Shown here: positions 16,336-25,546 of the stretch, piece after piece
Position numbering within the stretch: position 1 is the stretch's first letter
How the letters are laid out: every line of letters starts with the position of its first letter
Source: Thermodesulfobacterium thermophilum DSM 1276
GTDB taxonomy: Bacteria; Desulfobacterota; Thermodesulfobacteria; Thermodesulfobacteriales; Thermodesulfobacteriaceae
Assembly (NCBI RefSeq): GCF_000421605.1
Contig: NZ_ATXI01000008.1
Coordinates: forward strand, 1-64,000
Direction: 5' to 3'
Length of the DNA stretch: 64,000 nucleotides
Position numbers and translations under genes: made by a program
Notes under the pieces: model-generated
The model's database searches: none
Told to the model about the DNA's origin: nothing
The model's input: only the letters and a program-made list of their open reading frames with translations

Positions 16336-19092
16336 ATGATTACCAAGCTTTTGTCCAAGATTGTTGGGACAAAAAACGAAAGAGAGTTAAAGAAGATAAG
16401 GCCTATCGTTGAAAAGATAAACAGCTTAGAACCTGAAATCAGAAAACTTTCTGACGAGGCACTTTCTCAAAAAACCATAGAGTTTAAACAGAGATTAGAA
16501 AACGGGGCAAGTTTAGACGACCTTTTGCCTGAGGCCTTTGCGGTGGTGAGAGAGGCTGCAAGAAGGGTTTTAGGGATGAGACACTTTGATGTGCAGCTTA
16601 TCGGAGGTGTGGTTTTACATCAGGGTAAAATTGCTGAGATGAAAACAGGAGAAGGAAAAACCCTGGTTGCCACCCTTCCTGCCTATCTTAACGCCTTGAC
16701 AGGAAAAGGCGTTCACATCGTTACTGTAAATGACTATCTTGCTAAAAGAGACGCTGAGTGGATGGGTCCGGTTTATAGATTTTTAGGTTTAACTGTAGGG
16801 TATTTACAGAACCAGATGGATGATGAAGAACGGAAAAAAGCCTATCAGTGTGATATTACCTACGGAACTAACAGCGAGTTTGGTTTTGACTACCTAAGAG
16901 ATAATATGAAGTATTCGTTAGACGATATGGTGCAACGAGGTCATCACTATGCCATCATAGACGAGGTAGACTCAATCCTTATAGACGAGGCAAGAACTCC
17001 TCTTATCATCTCAGGACCTTCTGAAGAATCTACCGATATTTACTATTTTATAGACGAAATCGTAAGAAAGCTGAAAAAGGACATACATTTTACGGTAGAT
17101 GAAAAGACCAAAAATGCTACCCTAACTGAAGAAGGGATTGCTGAATGTGAAAAACTTTTGGGTATAAAGAACCTTTACAACCCTCGTTATGTTAGGTTAG
17201 TCCATCATATCCATCAGGCCTTAAGGGCTCATCATCTGTTTAAAAGAGACGTAGACTATGTGGTGAAGGATGGAAAGATCATCATCGTGGATGAGTTTAC
17301 AGGAAGGCTCATGCCAGGAAGAAGATGGAGTGATGGGCTTCATCAGGCTATAGAGGCAAAAGAGCGGGTAAGGATAGAGGCAGAAAACCAGACTTTGGCG
17401 ATGATTACCATCCAAAACTATTTCAGGATGTATGAAAAACTTGCAGGAATGACCGGAACGGCTGAAACCGAAGCGGCAGAGTTTAAACAGATCTACAACC
17501 TTGACGTGGTGGTTATCCCTACCAACAAACCGATGATAAGGATTGACTATCCAGATGTGGTTTTCAGGACACAGAAGGAAAAGTTTGAAAAGGTAGTAGA
17601 AGAGATAGAAAACGCCTACAAGCAAGGAAGACCGGTGCTTGTTGGTACTACCAGCATAGAGAAAAGCGAGCTTTTATCTAAGATGTTAAAGAAAAGGAAG
17701 ATTCCTCATCAGGTGCTTAATGCCAAACATCATGAAAAAGAGGCAGCTATCATCGCTCAGGCAGGAAGATCCTATGCAGTTACCATCGCAACCAACATGG
17801 CTGGTAGAGGGGTAGACATCCTTTTAGGTGGTAATCCTGAAGGGCTTGCTAAGGCTCAGCTTGAGGCTGAAGGCTATGACCTTTCTGAGATAGACGAAAG
17901 GGCCTGGAACGAAGTTCTGGCCATGGCAAAACAGGGCTTAGATCCAACAGAAAAGTATAAGGATTACTGGGCTAAGGTGCTTTATGAAAAATATCTTGAG
18001 TGCCAGAGAGACGCAGAAAAGGTAAGAGCACTTGGTGGACTTTATATTATAGGTACAGAAAGGCATGAATCAAGAAGGGTTGACAACCAGTTAAGAGGTA
18101 GGGCAGGAAGACAGGGTGACCCAGGGGCATCCAGATTTTTCTTATCGCTTGAAGATGACCTTTTAAGGCTTTTTGGGTCAGATAAACTAAAAGGCCTTAT
18201 GGAAAAAATAGGCCTTCCTGAGGGTGAGGCTTTAGAGCATCCCTGGTTGTCAAGGGCTATAGAACAAGCTCAGAAAAAGGTAGAAGCCTATCACTTTGAG
18301 ATAAGAAAGCATCTCCTTGAGTATGATGACGTGATGAACCAGCAAAGAGAGACCATCTATGCTCAGAGAAAAGAGGTTTTGAAAAGTGATTCGGTAAAAG
18401 GCTGGATAGTATCTATGATAGAAGAAACTTTGCAGGAGCTTGTAGAAGACACATTTTTAGAAAGGAAGGAACTTACCCAGGAAGATTTGCAAGGTCTGGT
18501 AGAAAGAATAAAAGAGATTTTTGCCTTTAACGTAGCCTTTGCTGAAGGTAAACACTCAAAGGACAAAGTTTTAGAGTTTTTAAAGAACACCCTGTTAGAG
18601 GTTTACGAAAATAAAGAAAAGGTCATAGGTCCTGATAACATGCGGGCTATCGAGAAGTATTTCTTACTAAACACCATCGATACCCTTTGGAGAGAACATT
18701 TACTCATGCTTGACCATCTCAGAGATAGCGTAGGCTTAAGAGGGTATGGGCAGAAAAACCCGCTTCAGGAATATAAAAAAGAGGCCTTTCATCTTTTTGT
18801 AGAACTTATGAGAAAGATAAGAGAAACCACCCTTTCCTATCTTTTCAGGGTGGAGATAAAAGAGGCAAAAGAGATAGAGGAGGTCCTTGAGTTAGAGGAA
18901 GAAGTAGATACTCAGAAGTTAGAATATAAAAGAGAAGACGTGTTTGAAGAAAAAGAGACCTCTGAAAAACCTCAGCCGGTTAAGGTGCACAAGGTCGGAA
19001 GAAATGATCCTTGCCCCTGCGGGAGTGGTAAGAAGTATAAAAAATGCTGTGGTAGAAACTTAGAAGAGGGGGTTAAAGATGAAATGTCCTAA
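16336..19092 (+). CDS. secA: preprotein translocase ATPase SecA
   Basis: The 918-residue motor of the Sec pathway, which drives unfolded proteins through SecYEG. Nucleotide-binding domain 1 shows the Walker A MKTGEGKT at about residues 100-107 and the DEVD box in [17 protein letters not shown]. The preprotein cross-linking domain follows, then NBD2 with [10 protein letters not shown] and [12 protein letters not shown], the long helical scaffold, and the C-terminal zinc module [13 protein letters not shown] that binds SecB or ribosomes. All parts are intact and length is normal. GGAGG lies 12 bases ahead of the ATG. Its last 14 bases overlap the next gene. Confidence 0.98.
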   Translation: MITKLLSKIVGTKNERELKKIRPIVEKINSLEPEIRKLSDEALSQKTIEFKQRLENGASLDDLLPEAFAVVREAARRVLGMRHFDVQLIGGVVLHQGKIAEMKTGEGKTLVATLPAYLNALTGKGVHIVTVNDYLAKRDAEWMGPVYRFLGLTVGYLQNQMDDEERKKAYQCDITYGTNSEFGFDYLRDNMKYSLDDMVQRGHHYAIIDEVDSILIDEARTPLIISGPSEESTDIYYFIDEIVRKLKKDIHFTVDEKTKNATLTEEGIAECEKLLGIKNLYNPRYVRLVHHIHQALRAHHLFKRDVDYVVKDGKIIIVDEFTGRLMPGRRWSDGLHQAIEAKERVRIEAENQTLAMITIQNYFRMYEKLAGMTGTAETEAAEFKQIYNLDVVVIPTNKPMIRIDYPDVVFRTQKEKFEKVVEEIENAYKQGRPVLVGTTSIEKSELLSKMLKKRKIPHQVLNAKHHEKEAAIIAQAGRSYAVTIATNMAGRGVDILLGGNPEGLAKAQLEAEGYDLSEIDERAWNEVLAMAKQGLDPTEKYKDYWAKVLYEKYLECQRDAEKVRALGGLYIIGTERHESRRVDNQLRGRAGRQGDPGASRFFLSLEDDLLRLFGSDKLKGLMEKIGLPEGEALEHPWLSRAIEQAQKKVEAYHFEIRKHLLEYDDVMNQQRETIYAQRKEVLKSDSVKGWIVSMIEETLQELVEDTFLERKELTQEDLQGLVERIKEIFAFNVAFAEGKHSKDKVLEFLKNTLLEVYENKEKVIGPDNMRAIEKYFLLNTIDTLWREHLLMLDHLRDSVGLRGYGQKNPLQEYKKEAFHLFVELMRKIRETTLSYLFRVEIKEAKEIEEVLELEEEVDTQKLEYKREDVFEEKETSEKPQPVKVHKVGRNDPCPCGSGKKYKKCCGRNLEEGVKDEMS

Positions 19093-19321
19093 GTGTGGTT
19101 ATGTGTTTTCTGAGGAGTATACCCAGTGTTTACGATGCGGGAACAGTATGACCCTTATCCTTGAAGTTTTGGGCCACTTCCCTCGCCCTGCTAACGAGCC
19201 TTTCTTATCGATTGATGACTTTGAAGAAAAGCCCTCTATCCAGGAAGGAATTTCTATAGGAGAAGAACCTAACACAGAAGAAAAACCACCTAAAGAAATT
19301 GATTTTAAATTTCCCGAATAA
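19079..19321 (+). CDS. small zinc-ribbon protein downstream of SecA
   Basis: An 80-residue protein with two CxxC knuckles at its N-terminus (C3/C6 and C17/C20, MKCPKCGY...CLRCGN), which should bind one zinc. The remaining residues are acidic and proline-rich without a recognised fold. It starts inside the 3' end of secA, so it is translated from the same mRNA, with GAGGGGG as its likely ribosome site. Function unknown; the coupling suggests a role tied to secretion or to the ribosome, but this is only context. Confidence 0.72.
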   Translation: MKCPKCGYVFSEEYTQCLRCGNSMTLILEVLGHFPRPANEPFLSIDDFEEKPSIQEGISIGEEPNTEEKPPKEIDFKFPE

Positions 19322-19352
19322 ACGAAATAGGATTTATTTTATTTAAAAAATC

Positions 19353-20135
19353 TTAAGGGAATCTATCCCCCCAGAAGTCTTTTTTAGTCCCTTCAGCAAG
19401 TTCTTTGGTTTCAAGTAAAGCCTTTTGATAATAAAGAGAAGCTACCTTTTGGGCTTGTTGATAGACATCGGTGTCAGAAAAGTTGTTAAGGATGTAAAGC
19501 ACCCGGTTATAAGCTGCCCGATAGTATCCTAATTTGTAGTAGAACTGCGCTACATAAAATTCATGGGTAGCTAACTGTTCTCGGAGTTCCTTAATCCTTT
19601 TAGCAGCCTCAGCCCTGTAAGGGCTCTTGGGATAGTTTTGCAGTAATCTTTCATAGGTTTCTATCGCCTTTTTGGCATAAGATTGATCGCGGTCATAACT
19701 TAGCTTAAGCTTATAATAGCATGTGCCTATTTGAAAAATCACATAGGGGATGGCCTCGTTGTTAGGATAAAATTTTTCAAAAGACTCATAAAGGGAGAGT
19801 GCCTCTAAATATTCTCCTGCCCAAAACTTGGAGTCAGCCATCCTGAGCTCAGCCAGGATGGCCTGAGGACTTCCTGGATACATATCGCTTATTTTTTTGT
19901 AGTATTCATAAGCTAAATCATAACTTCCTCTGTTAAAAAGCCTCTCAGCCTCTCTTAAAAGGGTTGCTAAGTCTTCTTCCTCTTCTTTATCTGCTTTCTT
20001 AGAAACTTCTTTTTCTAACCTTGAGGTAAGCTGTGAGCCAATCTTAGAGATAGTTCCACAACCATAAAGACCAAAAAGCAGTCCAAAAACTAAAAACCAG
20101 CAAAGGATAATGGTTAGATTGTTTTTTTTATCCAT
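19353..20135 (-). CDS. bamD: outer-membrane assembly lipoprotein BamD
   Basis: A 260-residue BamD/YfiO-type lipoprotein that works with BamA in inserting outer-membrane barrels. The signal peptide ends in a lipobox LYGC, making C26 the lipidated residue. Tetratricopeptide-like helical pairs begin near residue 55 (LFNRGSYDLAYEYYKKI) and repeat to the C-terminus. It is the last gene of a minus-strand run of mqnB-mqnD-tolQ-trx-bamD, five bases after the thioredoxin gene. A general TPR lipoprotein is the alternative, but the length and ordering of repeats fit BamD. Confidence 0.83.
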   Translation of the reverse strand: MDKKNNLTIILCWFLVFGLLFGLYGCGTISKIGSQLTSRLEKEVSKKADKEEEEDLATLLREAERLFNRGSYDLAYEYYKKISDMYPGSPQAILAELRMADSKFWAGEYLEALSLYESFEKFYPNNEAIPYVIFQIGTCYYKLKLSYDRDQSYAKKAIETYERLLQNYPKSPYRAEAAKRIKELREQLATHEFYVAQFYYKLGYYRAAYNRVLYILNNFSDTDVYQQAQKVASLYYQKALLETKELAEGTKKDFWGDRFP

Positions 20136-20140
20136 ATCAT

Positions 20141-20464
20141 TTAAGCTAAGACTTTATTTAAGGCGTTTACTATGGTGTTTTTAGAAACCGCACCTACGAT
20201 TACCTCTACAGGTTCTCCGTTTTTAAAGATGATAAGGGTAGGGATGGCTCTTATTCCATATTTCCCTGGAGTAACCGGGTTTTCGTCTACGTTTAACTTC
20301 ATCACCTTAACTTTCCCTTCAAACTCCTCAGCCAACTCATCTATGATAGGTGCAATCACCCTACAAGGACCACACCAGGCAGCCCAAAAATCTACCAGCA
20401 CAGGAATAGGAGATTTAAGAACCTCGGTTTCAAAAGTCTCATCAGTTACCTTTGGTGCCCCCAT
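20141..20464 (-). CDS. trxA: thioredoxin
   Basis: A cytoplasmic thioredoxin of 107 residues, the normal length. The active site is WCGPC with C31 and C34, within [10 protein letters not shown]. The cis-proline loop IPTLIIF and the GAVSK end are in place. There is no signal peptide. A candidate promoter lies just upstream (20482-20509, minus strand), so it may be expressed on its own as well as from the upstream tolQ unit. Confidence 0.95.
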   Translation of the reverse strand: MGAPKVTDETFETEVLKSPIPVLVDFWAAWCGPCRVIAPIIDELAEEFEGKVKVMKLNVDENPVTPGKYGIRAIPTLIIFKNGEPVEVIVGAVSKNTIVNALNKVLA

Positions 20465-20481
20465 GTTACCCTCCTTTTAGT

Positions 20482-20509
20482 ATTTTAGTAAATAAATACA
20501 CTACCTCAA
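20482..20509 (-). promoter_or_regulatory. candidate thioredoxin promoter
   Basis: On the minus strand TTGAGG (20509-20504) and TAAAAT (20487-20482) are 16 bases apart, followed by a purine-rich ribosome site (AAAGGAGGG) and the thioredoxin start at 20464. Two mismatches from consensus. Confidence 0.45.
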
Positions 20510-20531
20510 AAACCTAAAACTGCAAGAACCC

Positions 20532-21221
20532 TCAACTCAAAAATCCTCTTTTTAATCCCAAGAAAAACTTTTTTAGTACAACCTCCAGTTCCTTGTTGAC
20601 CCTTTCGTTTTTTAACAAAAAGTAGTTATAAGCCATCACAGCCGGGATAGCACAGAAAAGTCCCATGGCGGTGTTGATAAGAGCCTCTGCAATGCCAGGA
20701 GCAACGGTAGCTAAGCTTGCACTTCCTTTTAATCCGATGTCATGAAAAGCCTTCATGATGCCCCATACTGTCCCAAAAAGTCCTATAAAGGGAGCCACAT
20801 TGCCAGTAGTTGCAAGAAAACCTAACCCATGTCTTAGGTTTAAAAGCATCCGTTCCTTTTCTAATAAAATTAAATCTTCAAGCTCTTTTTCAGCAAAGGT
20901 GATTTTTAACTTCTCATCAGAGATTTTAGGTTGATTGTTGCGAAAATAATAATCATAGATTTCTCCAAAGCTTGCTACCAACCTTTTTATACTCTTTGAA
21001 ATCATGTTCTGGTCTAAGGATTTGACCATTTTGATCAAACTAACAAAGTCTCTGGTGTTTTCGAGGTTTCTGTTAAAGTCTGAAAGTTCGTTGATAAAAG
21101 CTCTATATCTGAAGTAGTTGGCAAAGATATAATACCAGCTCTGGACGCTAAAAAAGACCAGTACCAAAAGTACAGCCTTACCAACGTATCCTGTTTGCCA
21201 AAAAAGCTTCCAGAATTCCAT
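20532..21221 (-). CDS. tolQ: TolQ/ExbB-type proton channel protein
   Basis: A 229-residue inner-membrane protein of the MotA/TolQ/ExbB family that uses the proton gradient to energise the outer envelope. It has an N-terminal membrane helix (about residues 12-30) and two more in the conserved second half: LATTGNVAPFIGLFGTVWGIM and the following EALINTAMGLFCAIPAVMAYN. The size favours TolQ over ExbB. No TolR partner follows; the next gene is thioredoxin. It begins on the base after mqnD's start region in the same direction, within a packed operon. Confidence 0.84.
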   Translation of the reverse strand: MEFWKLFWQTGYVGKAVLLVLVFFSVQSWYYIFANYFRYRAFINELSDFNRNLENTRDFVSLIKMVKSLDQNMISKSIKRLVASFGEIYDYYFRNNQPKISDEKLKITFAEKELEDLILLEKERMLLNLRHGLGFLATTGNVAPFIGLFGTVWGIMKAFHDIGLKGSASLATVAPGIAEALINTAMGLFCAIPAVMAYNYFLLKNERVNKELEVVLKKFFLGLKRGFLS

Positions 21222-22049
21222 TTAGCCTCTCCAGATTAATTCGTTGATGCCTTTTTCTATTTTTAAGAAGTTTTTTAAATACGTCAACCCTTTTAAAGAG
21301 TTTTCTTTGAAATCAAAGCTGTGTTCAGTTACATAGGTTTCTACATGAAGTTTTATGACCTTTTCGTCAAGTTCCTGGGCGTAAAACTTTAATAAGGGTA
21401 AAACTTCTTCCCAGTTTTTTTGAGCCCAAAGAAGGCTTTCTCTAAAGGCATTGACAAGTGTTTGTTTTACCTCAAAAGGAAGGTCTTTTTTGATAAAAAA
21501 ACCTCCCAAAGGCACCGGAGCTTCAGTTTGTTTTTCCCAGTAATCTCCAAGGTCGCATATCTTGTAAAGACCGTATCTTTGATAAACAAACCTGCCTTCG
21601 TGTATCAAAACCCCAAGCTCGGTTTTGTTTTCTAACAGATAAGGGATAACCTGGTCATACCGAATAAACTCTTTTTTTATTTCTCCCTGATAAAAAAAAC
21701 GAAAAAGCAGATGAGCGGTGGTATGCTCCCCTGGTATAGCCACAGTAAGCTCAGGGAAATCTTCCAAATCATAAGGTTTTAACCCCACAACCAAAGGCCC
21801 AACCCCAAAACCCAAGGCTGCCCCTACAGGCATAAGGTCATACCTTTGATAGAGTTTATCCCAGATGGCAAAAGAGGTCTTGATAACAGAGATTTCTCCA
21901 GCTAACCCTAACTGATTAAGGGTTTCTATGTCTTCAAACCGGAAAGCTAAGTTTATACCAGGGTCTACCTTTTTTAAGATAAGCCCAGACAAGATAAAAA
22001 CATCGTTTGGGCAGGGAGAAAGGGCTATCTCTAAAGCTTTTTCAGGCAT
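21222..22049 (-). CDS. mqnD: 1,4-dihydroxy-6-naphthoate synthase MqnD
   Basis: A 275-residue periplasmic-binding-like fold enzyme of the futalosine route to menaquinone. It converts cyclic de-hypoxanthine futalosine to 1,4-dihydroxy-6-naphthoate. The N-terminal SPCPNDVFI signature and the VIKTSFAIWDKL and AIPGEHTTAHLL segments identify MqnD rather than MqnA. It overlaps the 3' end of mqnB by 19 bases. Together they show that menaquinone is made by the futalosine route in this organism. Confidence 0.9.
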   Translation of the reverse strand: MPEKALEIALSPCPNDVFILSGLILKKVDPGINLAFRFEDIETLNQLGLAGEISVIKTSFAIWDKLYQRYDLMPVGAALGFGVGPLVVGLKPYDLEDFPELTVAIPGEHTTAHLLFRFFYQGEIKKEFIRYDQVIPYLLENKTELGVLIHEGRFVYQRYGLYKICDLGDYWEKQTEAPVPLGGFFIKKDLPFEVKQTLVNAFRESLLWAQKNWEEVLPLLKFYAQELDEKVIKLHVETYVTEHSFDFKENSLKGLTYLKNFLKIEKGINELIWRG

Positions 22050-22654
22050 AAAACCACCTCTCTTAAAACTTTAGAAGCAACCTGAAAATCCCAGGGTTTA
22101 TCAGGACTGTCTAAGAGATTACTTATTACCCTAATTTCTAAGAGGGCAACCTTAAATGTTTCTGCAGCCTTGGCTACTCCAAATCCTTCCATATTCTCCG
22201 CAATCACGTTAAACTGGTTTCTAAAAAAAAGACTTCTTTCAGGGTCATAAGAGGTAGCACACACCGTAGCCATAGGACCAACCACAGGCCTAAATCCTTT
22301 AGCTTTAAGCAAGTTTTCTGCCCTTTCGGTCAAAACCGGGTTAAACTCTATCTCTCTTTTTACTTTTAGTTTATCTGGTAGGCCTTCATAACGGTCTTTA
22401 TGGCGCCTTCCAAAGTCAACCCATACCTCTTTTGAGGCAATGACTATGTCTCCTTCCTTTAATCCGGTATCAGGATACCCTCCCGCCCATCCGATAAGAA
22501 CAAACCTTTGGTTGGGTAGTCTTTGAAAAAGAAGCATAGAGGAGAGAGAGGCTTCAACCAACCCTATGCCTGTTAAACCATATTTTACGTCTAAACCAGA
22601 AAGGGAGGAAGCTTCAAACTCTGAAGGGATAAGGAAAAAAGATTCTTTCATCAC
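22031..22654 (-). CDS. mqnB: futalosine hydrolase MqnB
   Basis: Nucleoside-phosphorylase fold hydrolase of 207 residues that removes hypoxanthine from futalosine. Family marks are YGLTGIGLVEASL, the substrate-binding GWAGGYPDTGLKEGDIV and the late NVIAENMEGFGVA, where the acidic residue holds the ribose. The C-terminal region has VRVISN-like EIRVISNLLD. It lies between a small unknown gene and mqnD with overlaps at both ends (4 and 19 bases). Two methionines start it; either may be used. Confidence 0.9.
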   Translation of the reverse strand: MMKESFFLIPSEFEASSLSGLDVKYGLTGIGLVEASLSSMLLFQRLPNQRFVLIGWAGGYPDTGLKEGDIVIASKEVWVDFGRRHKDRYEGLPDKLKVKREIEFNPVLTERAENLLKAKGFRPVVGPMATVCATSYDPERSLFFRNQFNVIAENMEGFGVAKAAETFKVALLEIRVISNLLDSPDKPWDFQVASKVLREVVLCLKKL

Positions 22655-22938
22655 AGCCCCTTTACCTCAAGTTCTTCTAACTCAAGGCTATCGTCAAGAT
22701 AAACCACCTCAGCCTTTATCCCTAAGTCCATCAGTTCCTCCACAAAAAAATCCACTTCATTGCATCTGATAAGATTCCCCTCAGAATAAAAGGGAAGAAA
22801 AATCCTCACCTGAGGCGGGTTTATTTCTAAAGCCTCTACCTCTATTTTAACCCCTTCAGGCAATCCTTTAAACCGTTCTTTGAATAGTTTTTTGGTAAAA
22901 AGCTTTAAATCTTTAAGACTTTTAAAACCCTTTTTCAT
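22651..22938 (-). CDS. unknown protein at head of mqnBD operon
   Basis: A 95-residue basic-then-acidic protein I do not recognise. The N-terminal 25 residues are rich in lysine and phenylalanine, and the rest has an alternating pattern that suggests a small alpha/beta fold. It has one cysteine, no signal peptide and no membrane helix. It overlaps mqnB by four bases, so it belongs to the same transcript. Expressed context argues that it is a real gene; function cannot be given. Confidence 0.6.
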   Translation of the reverse strand: MKKGFKSLKDLKLFTKKLFKERFKGLPEGVKIEVEALEINPPQVRIFLPFYSEGNLIRCNEVDFFVEELMDLGIKAEVVYLDDSLELEELEVKGL

Positions 22939-23042
22939 CCTGCGATGTCTGTTGCTGGTTGATTGTAAAATTCAAAAAACATTTTACCTTTAAAAACAAA
23001 AACTATCAATCAAAGAGGCAATATAAAATTAAGACCTATAGA

Positions 23043-23768
23043 ATGAAATGCTACGTAGGGACTTCAGGTTGGAGCTATTATTCTTTCAAAGGAATTTTAT
23101 ATCCTTTAGAATCAAAACCTAAGGATTGGCTTTCTGTCTATGCTAATCATTTTAACACCGTAGAGATTAACGCAACGTTTTACAGGCTTCCTTCTGTTAA
23201 AACCTTAGAAAAATGGTATCAAGAAACCCCTGCTGATTTTGTCTTTTCAGTGAAAGCTCCCAAGGTTATTACCCATGTAAAACGGTTAAAAGACATCTCC
23301 GAAGACCTAACAGAGTTTTTGAAAAGGGTAAGTGCCTTAAAGGAAAAGGCTAAAGTTCTTTTGTTTCAGCTTCCTCCTTCTTTAAGGTTTGATAAGGATT
23401 TGATAGAAAGTTTTTTAGAGGTGCTACCTTCAGATTATCAGATAGTTATCGAAATAAGAAACCAGTCCTTTCATAACGAAGTATTTATAGAGTTACTTAA
23501 GACAAAAGGGGTGTGCCTTTGTTTTTCTGACTGTGGGGTGAGATATCCTTCGTGGTATGAAGTCCAAACTGCTGATTTTTTGTATCTAAGACTGCATGGA
23601 AGAAAACAACTTTATGTTTCTAAGTATGAAGAAGATGAGTTGCAAGGTTTGGTTGAAAGATTAAAAAAGTTTGATGTAAAGGAGATCTGGGTTTACTTTG
23701 ACAATACAGCTTTAGGACATGCAGTTTCAGACGCTTTAACCTTTAAAAGGCTTTTGTCATCAACTTAA
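23043..23768 (+). CDS. YecE/DUF72 family protein
   Basis: A 241-residue TIM-barrel-like protein of the DUF72 (YecE) family, of unknown biochemical role. Signature segments are VGTSGWSYYSFKG at the start, NTVEINATFYRLP, FSVKAPKVITH, FQLPPSLRFD, IEIRNQSF and YLRLHGR. The ATG at 23043 is chosen over an upstream in-frame one at 22959, since the extra residues are lysine-rich and unlike the family. It ends four bases into the convergent regulator gene. Confidence 0.85.
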   Translation: MKCYVGTSGWSYYSFKGILYPLESKPKDWLSVYANHFNTVEINATFYRLPSVKTLEKWYQETPADFVFSVKAPKVITHVKRLKDISEDLTEFLKRVSALKEKAKVLLFQLPPSLRFDKDLIESFLEVLPSDYQIVIEIRNQSFHNEVFIELLKTKGVCLCFSDCGVRYPSWYEVQTADFLYLRLHGRKQLYVSKYEEDELQGLVERLKKFDVKEIWVYFDNTALGHAVSDALTFKRLLSST

Positions 23769-24928
23769 GATTCTTCCTCTTCTTCAAGTTTTTTGTAAAG
23801 TTTAAAAAGATGAGGTATTTCTTCATCTTGAAACAGGACTTTGATTTCTACAAGTTCTGGCTTGATTTTAAGGAAGATATCTACCAGTTCTGGATCAAAT
23901 CGTGTTCCCTTTTCGTTTTTGATCACCTGAAAGGCTACATCATAAGGTAAAGCTTTTCGGTAAGGTCTTTTGGAGGTAAGGGCATCAAATACATCCGCGA
24001 TGGCAACGATCCTTGCAAAAAGGGGAATTTTTTTACCTTTTAAACCAAAGGGATACCCTCTGCCGTCCCATCTTTCGTGATGGTAAAGGGCAATTTTCTG
24101 TGCAGCCTTCAGGTATTTTAAGTTAGAACCTTCTAAGATCTGGGCTCCAATTACCGTATGGAGTTTCATTATCTCCCATTCTTTTTGAGTAAGAGGTCCA
24201 GGTTTGAGTAAGATTTTATCTGGGATACCTAATTTCCCTATATCATGGAGGGGAGAGGCATACTGAAGGATTTCTATCTGGTCCTTAGAAAGGTTTAAGG
24301 CCTCTGCGATTTTTGTACAGTAAAAGCTTATCCGGTGGATATGAGCCCCGGTATGTTCGTCTCTGTATTCAGCTGCCCTGGCAAGTCTTTGGATGAGTTC
24401 TAACGAAAGCCTTCTTATCTCTTCATGGGCTTCGCTTAGGCCTAAATAGATTTTTTGTAGTTCTCTAGTTTTTTGGATGACTTCTTTTTCAAGGTTATGC
24501 TGGTAGTTTTTAAGAAATTCCCGGTATTTTTTGTTTTTGCTTAAGGTTTTAATCCTTACAAAAAGTTCTGGGATAAATACCGGTTTGGTTAAGAGGTCGT
24601 CTGCCCCTGCGGCAAGGCACCTCATCTTGGTCTCTAAGTCGTTTACTCCTGTGATGATGATTACCCCTATGTCAAAGGTTTTATAGTCGTTTTTGATGAT
24701 TTTGCAAAGAGAAAGGCCATCTAACCCTCCTGGGAGCAGGTAATCTATAAGGGCAATGTCTGGGTCTACCTCTTCAAGTTTAGCCAAAAATTCCTGCCCA
24801 GTCTTAGCAGAAAAAACCTGAAATCCCTCTAAACTTAAAACCTCAGAAAGAGAAGCTCTTATCTGGTCGTCATCGTCTACCAGAAAAACTTTGGTGTTTT
24901 TGGGGTCCTCTATCTCAGGTAAAAACAT
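23765..24928 (-). CDS. response regulator with HD-GYP phosphodiesterase domain
   Basis: A 387-residue two-domain regulator. Residues 12-130 form a receiver: the acidic pair in LVDDDDQ, the phospho-acceptor in DIALIDYLLPGGLDG and the conserved lysine in LLTKPV. A coiled linker leads to an HD-GYP domain (about 190-360) with HDIGKLGIPDKIL and HHERWDGRGYP, the metal ligands and GYP motif of c-di-GMP phosphodiesterases. No sensor kinase is adjacent. It is the last gene in the smpB-sbcC-mobA run and overlaps mobA by 19 bases. Confidence 0.9.
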   Translation of the reverse strand: MFLPEIEDPKNTKVFLVDDDDQIRASLSEVLSLEGFQVFSAKTGQEFLAKLEEVDPDIALIDYLLPGGLDGLSLCKIIKNDYKTFDIGVIIITGVNDLETKMRCLAAGADDLLTKPVFIPELFVRIKTLSKNKKYREFLKNYQHNLEKEVIQKTRELQKIYLGLSEAHEEIRRLSLELIQRLARAAEYRDEHTGAHIHRISFYCTKIAEALNLSKDQIEILQYASPLHDIGKLGIPDKILLKPGPLTQKEWEIMKLHTVIGAQILEGSNLKYLKAAQKIALYHHERWDGRGYPFGLKGKKIPLFARIVAIADVFDALTSKRPYRKALPYDVAFQVIKNEKGTRFDPELVDIFLKIKPELVEIKVLFQDEEIPHLFKLYKKLEEEEES

Positions 24929-25545
24929 TTCTCCGCTTCCTTAATATCTTCCAAAGTGTTCAGGTTTAAGAAGTTCCTGGGGTTTATATAAGAGTCCTCT
25001 AAGGTCAAAACCCTTCCTTTATCTATAAGATAATTGAAAAGCCTAAAAAGGCTATACTTGGGAGAAATTTTTATAAAAATTTCTATCTCTTCGTTTAGCC
25101 ACCCAGGATAAATACCTGGAAAGGGTTTGATTTTGTCTTCTCCCTTAGAAAGAATCACAAAACTATGGCAAAAAACTTCTGAGAGGGAGATTAACCAGTT
25201 AAGAAACTCAGGCTCTACTAGAGGCTGGTCTATTGCTAAGAAAAGAATGGTCTCATTCTTAAACTTAGAGACTACAGACCATATCCCAGAAATAGGCCCT
25301 TCGAGCTCAGGATGTTTATCTAAGATAAAATCGATCGTTTGTAGAGGAACGTTTAGCCTTTGTAAAACCTCTGCTATTTTTTGGGCTTGGTCTGTGTTTT
25401 TTACTGAGAAATATACGGGCAGGTTAATCTTTTTAGCGATGTTAAATACCCAGTAGGCTAAAGGTTTCCCTAAAAAGGTCTTTAGAGGCTTATCTCCTCC
25501 TATCCTTTCTCCTTTTCCTCCGGCTAATACCACTACTTTCATCAA
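24910..25545 (-). CDS. mobA: molybdenum cofactor guanylyltransferase-like protein
   Basis: A 211-residue nucleotidyltransferase of the MobA type, which attaches GMP to molybdopterin for DMSO-reductase-family enzymes. The start VVLAGGKGERIGGDKPLKTFLGKPL carries the GTP-binding loop and lysine, and FLAIDQPLV replaces the usual 'DMP' motif. The C-terminal half is less typical. It begins one base after the sbcC stop region. A general sugar nucleotidyltransferase is less likely given the GGDKPL motif. Confidence 0.78.
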   Translation of the reverse strand: MMKVVVLAGGKGERIGGDKPLKTFLGKPLAYWVFNIAKKINLPVYFSVKNTDQAQKIAEVLQRLNVPLQTIDFILDKHPELEGPISGIWSVVSKFKNETILFLAIDQPLVEPEFLNWLISLSEVFCHSFVILSKGEDKIKPFPGIYPGWLNEEIEIFIKISPKYSLFRLFNYLIDKGRVLTLEDSYINPRNFLNLNTLEDIKEAEKCFYLR

Positions 25546-25546
25546 G

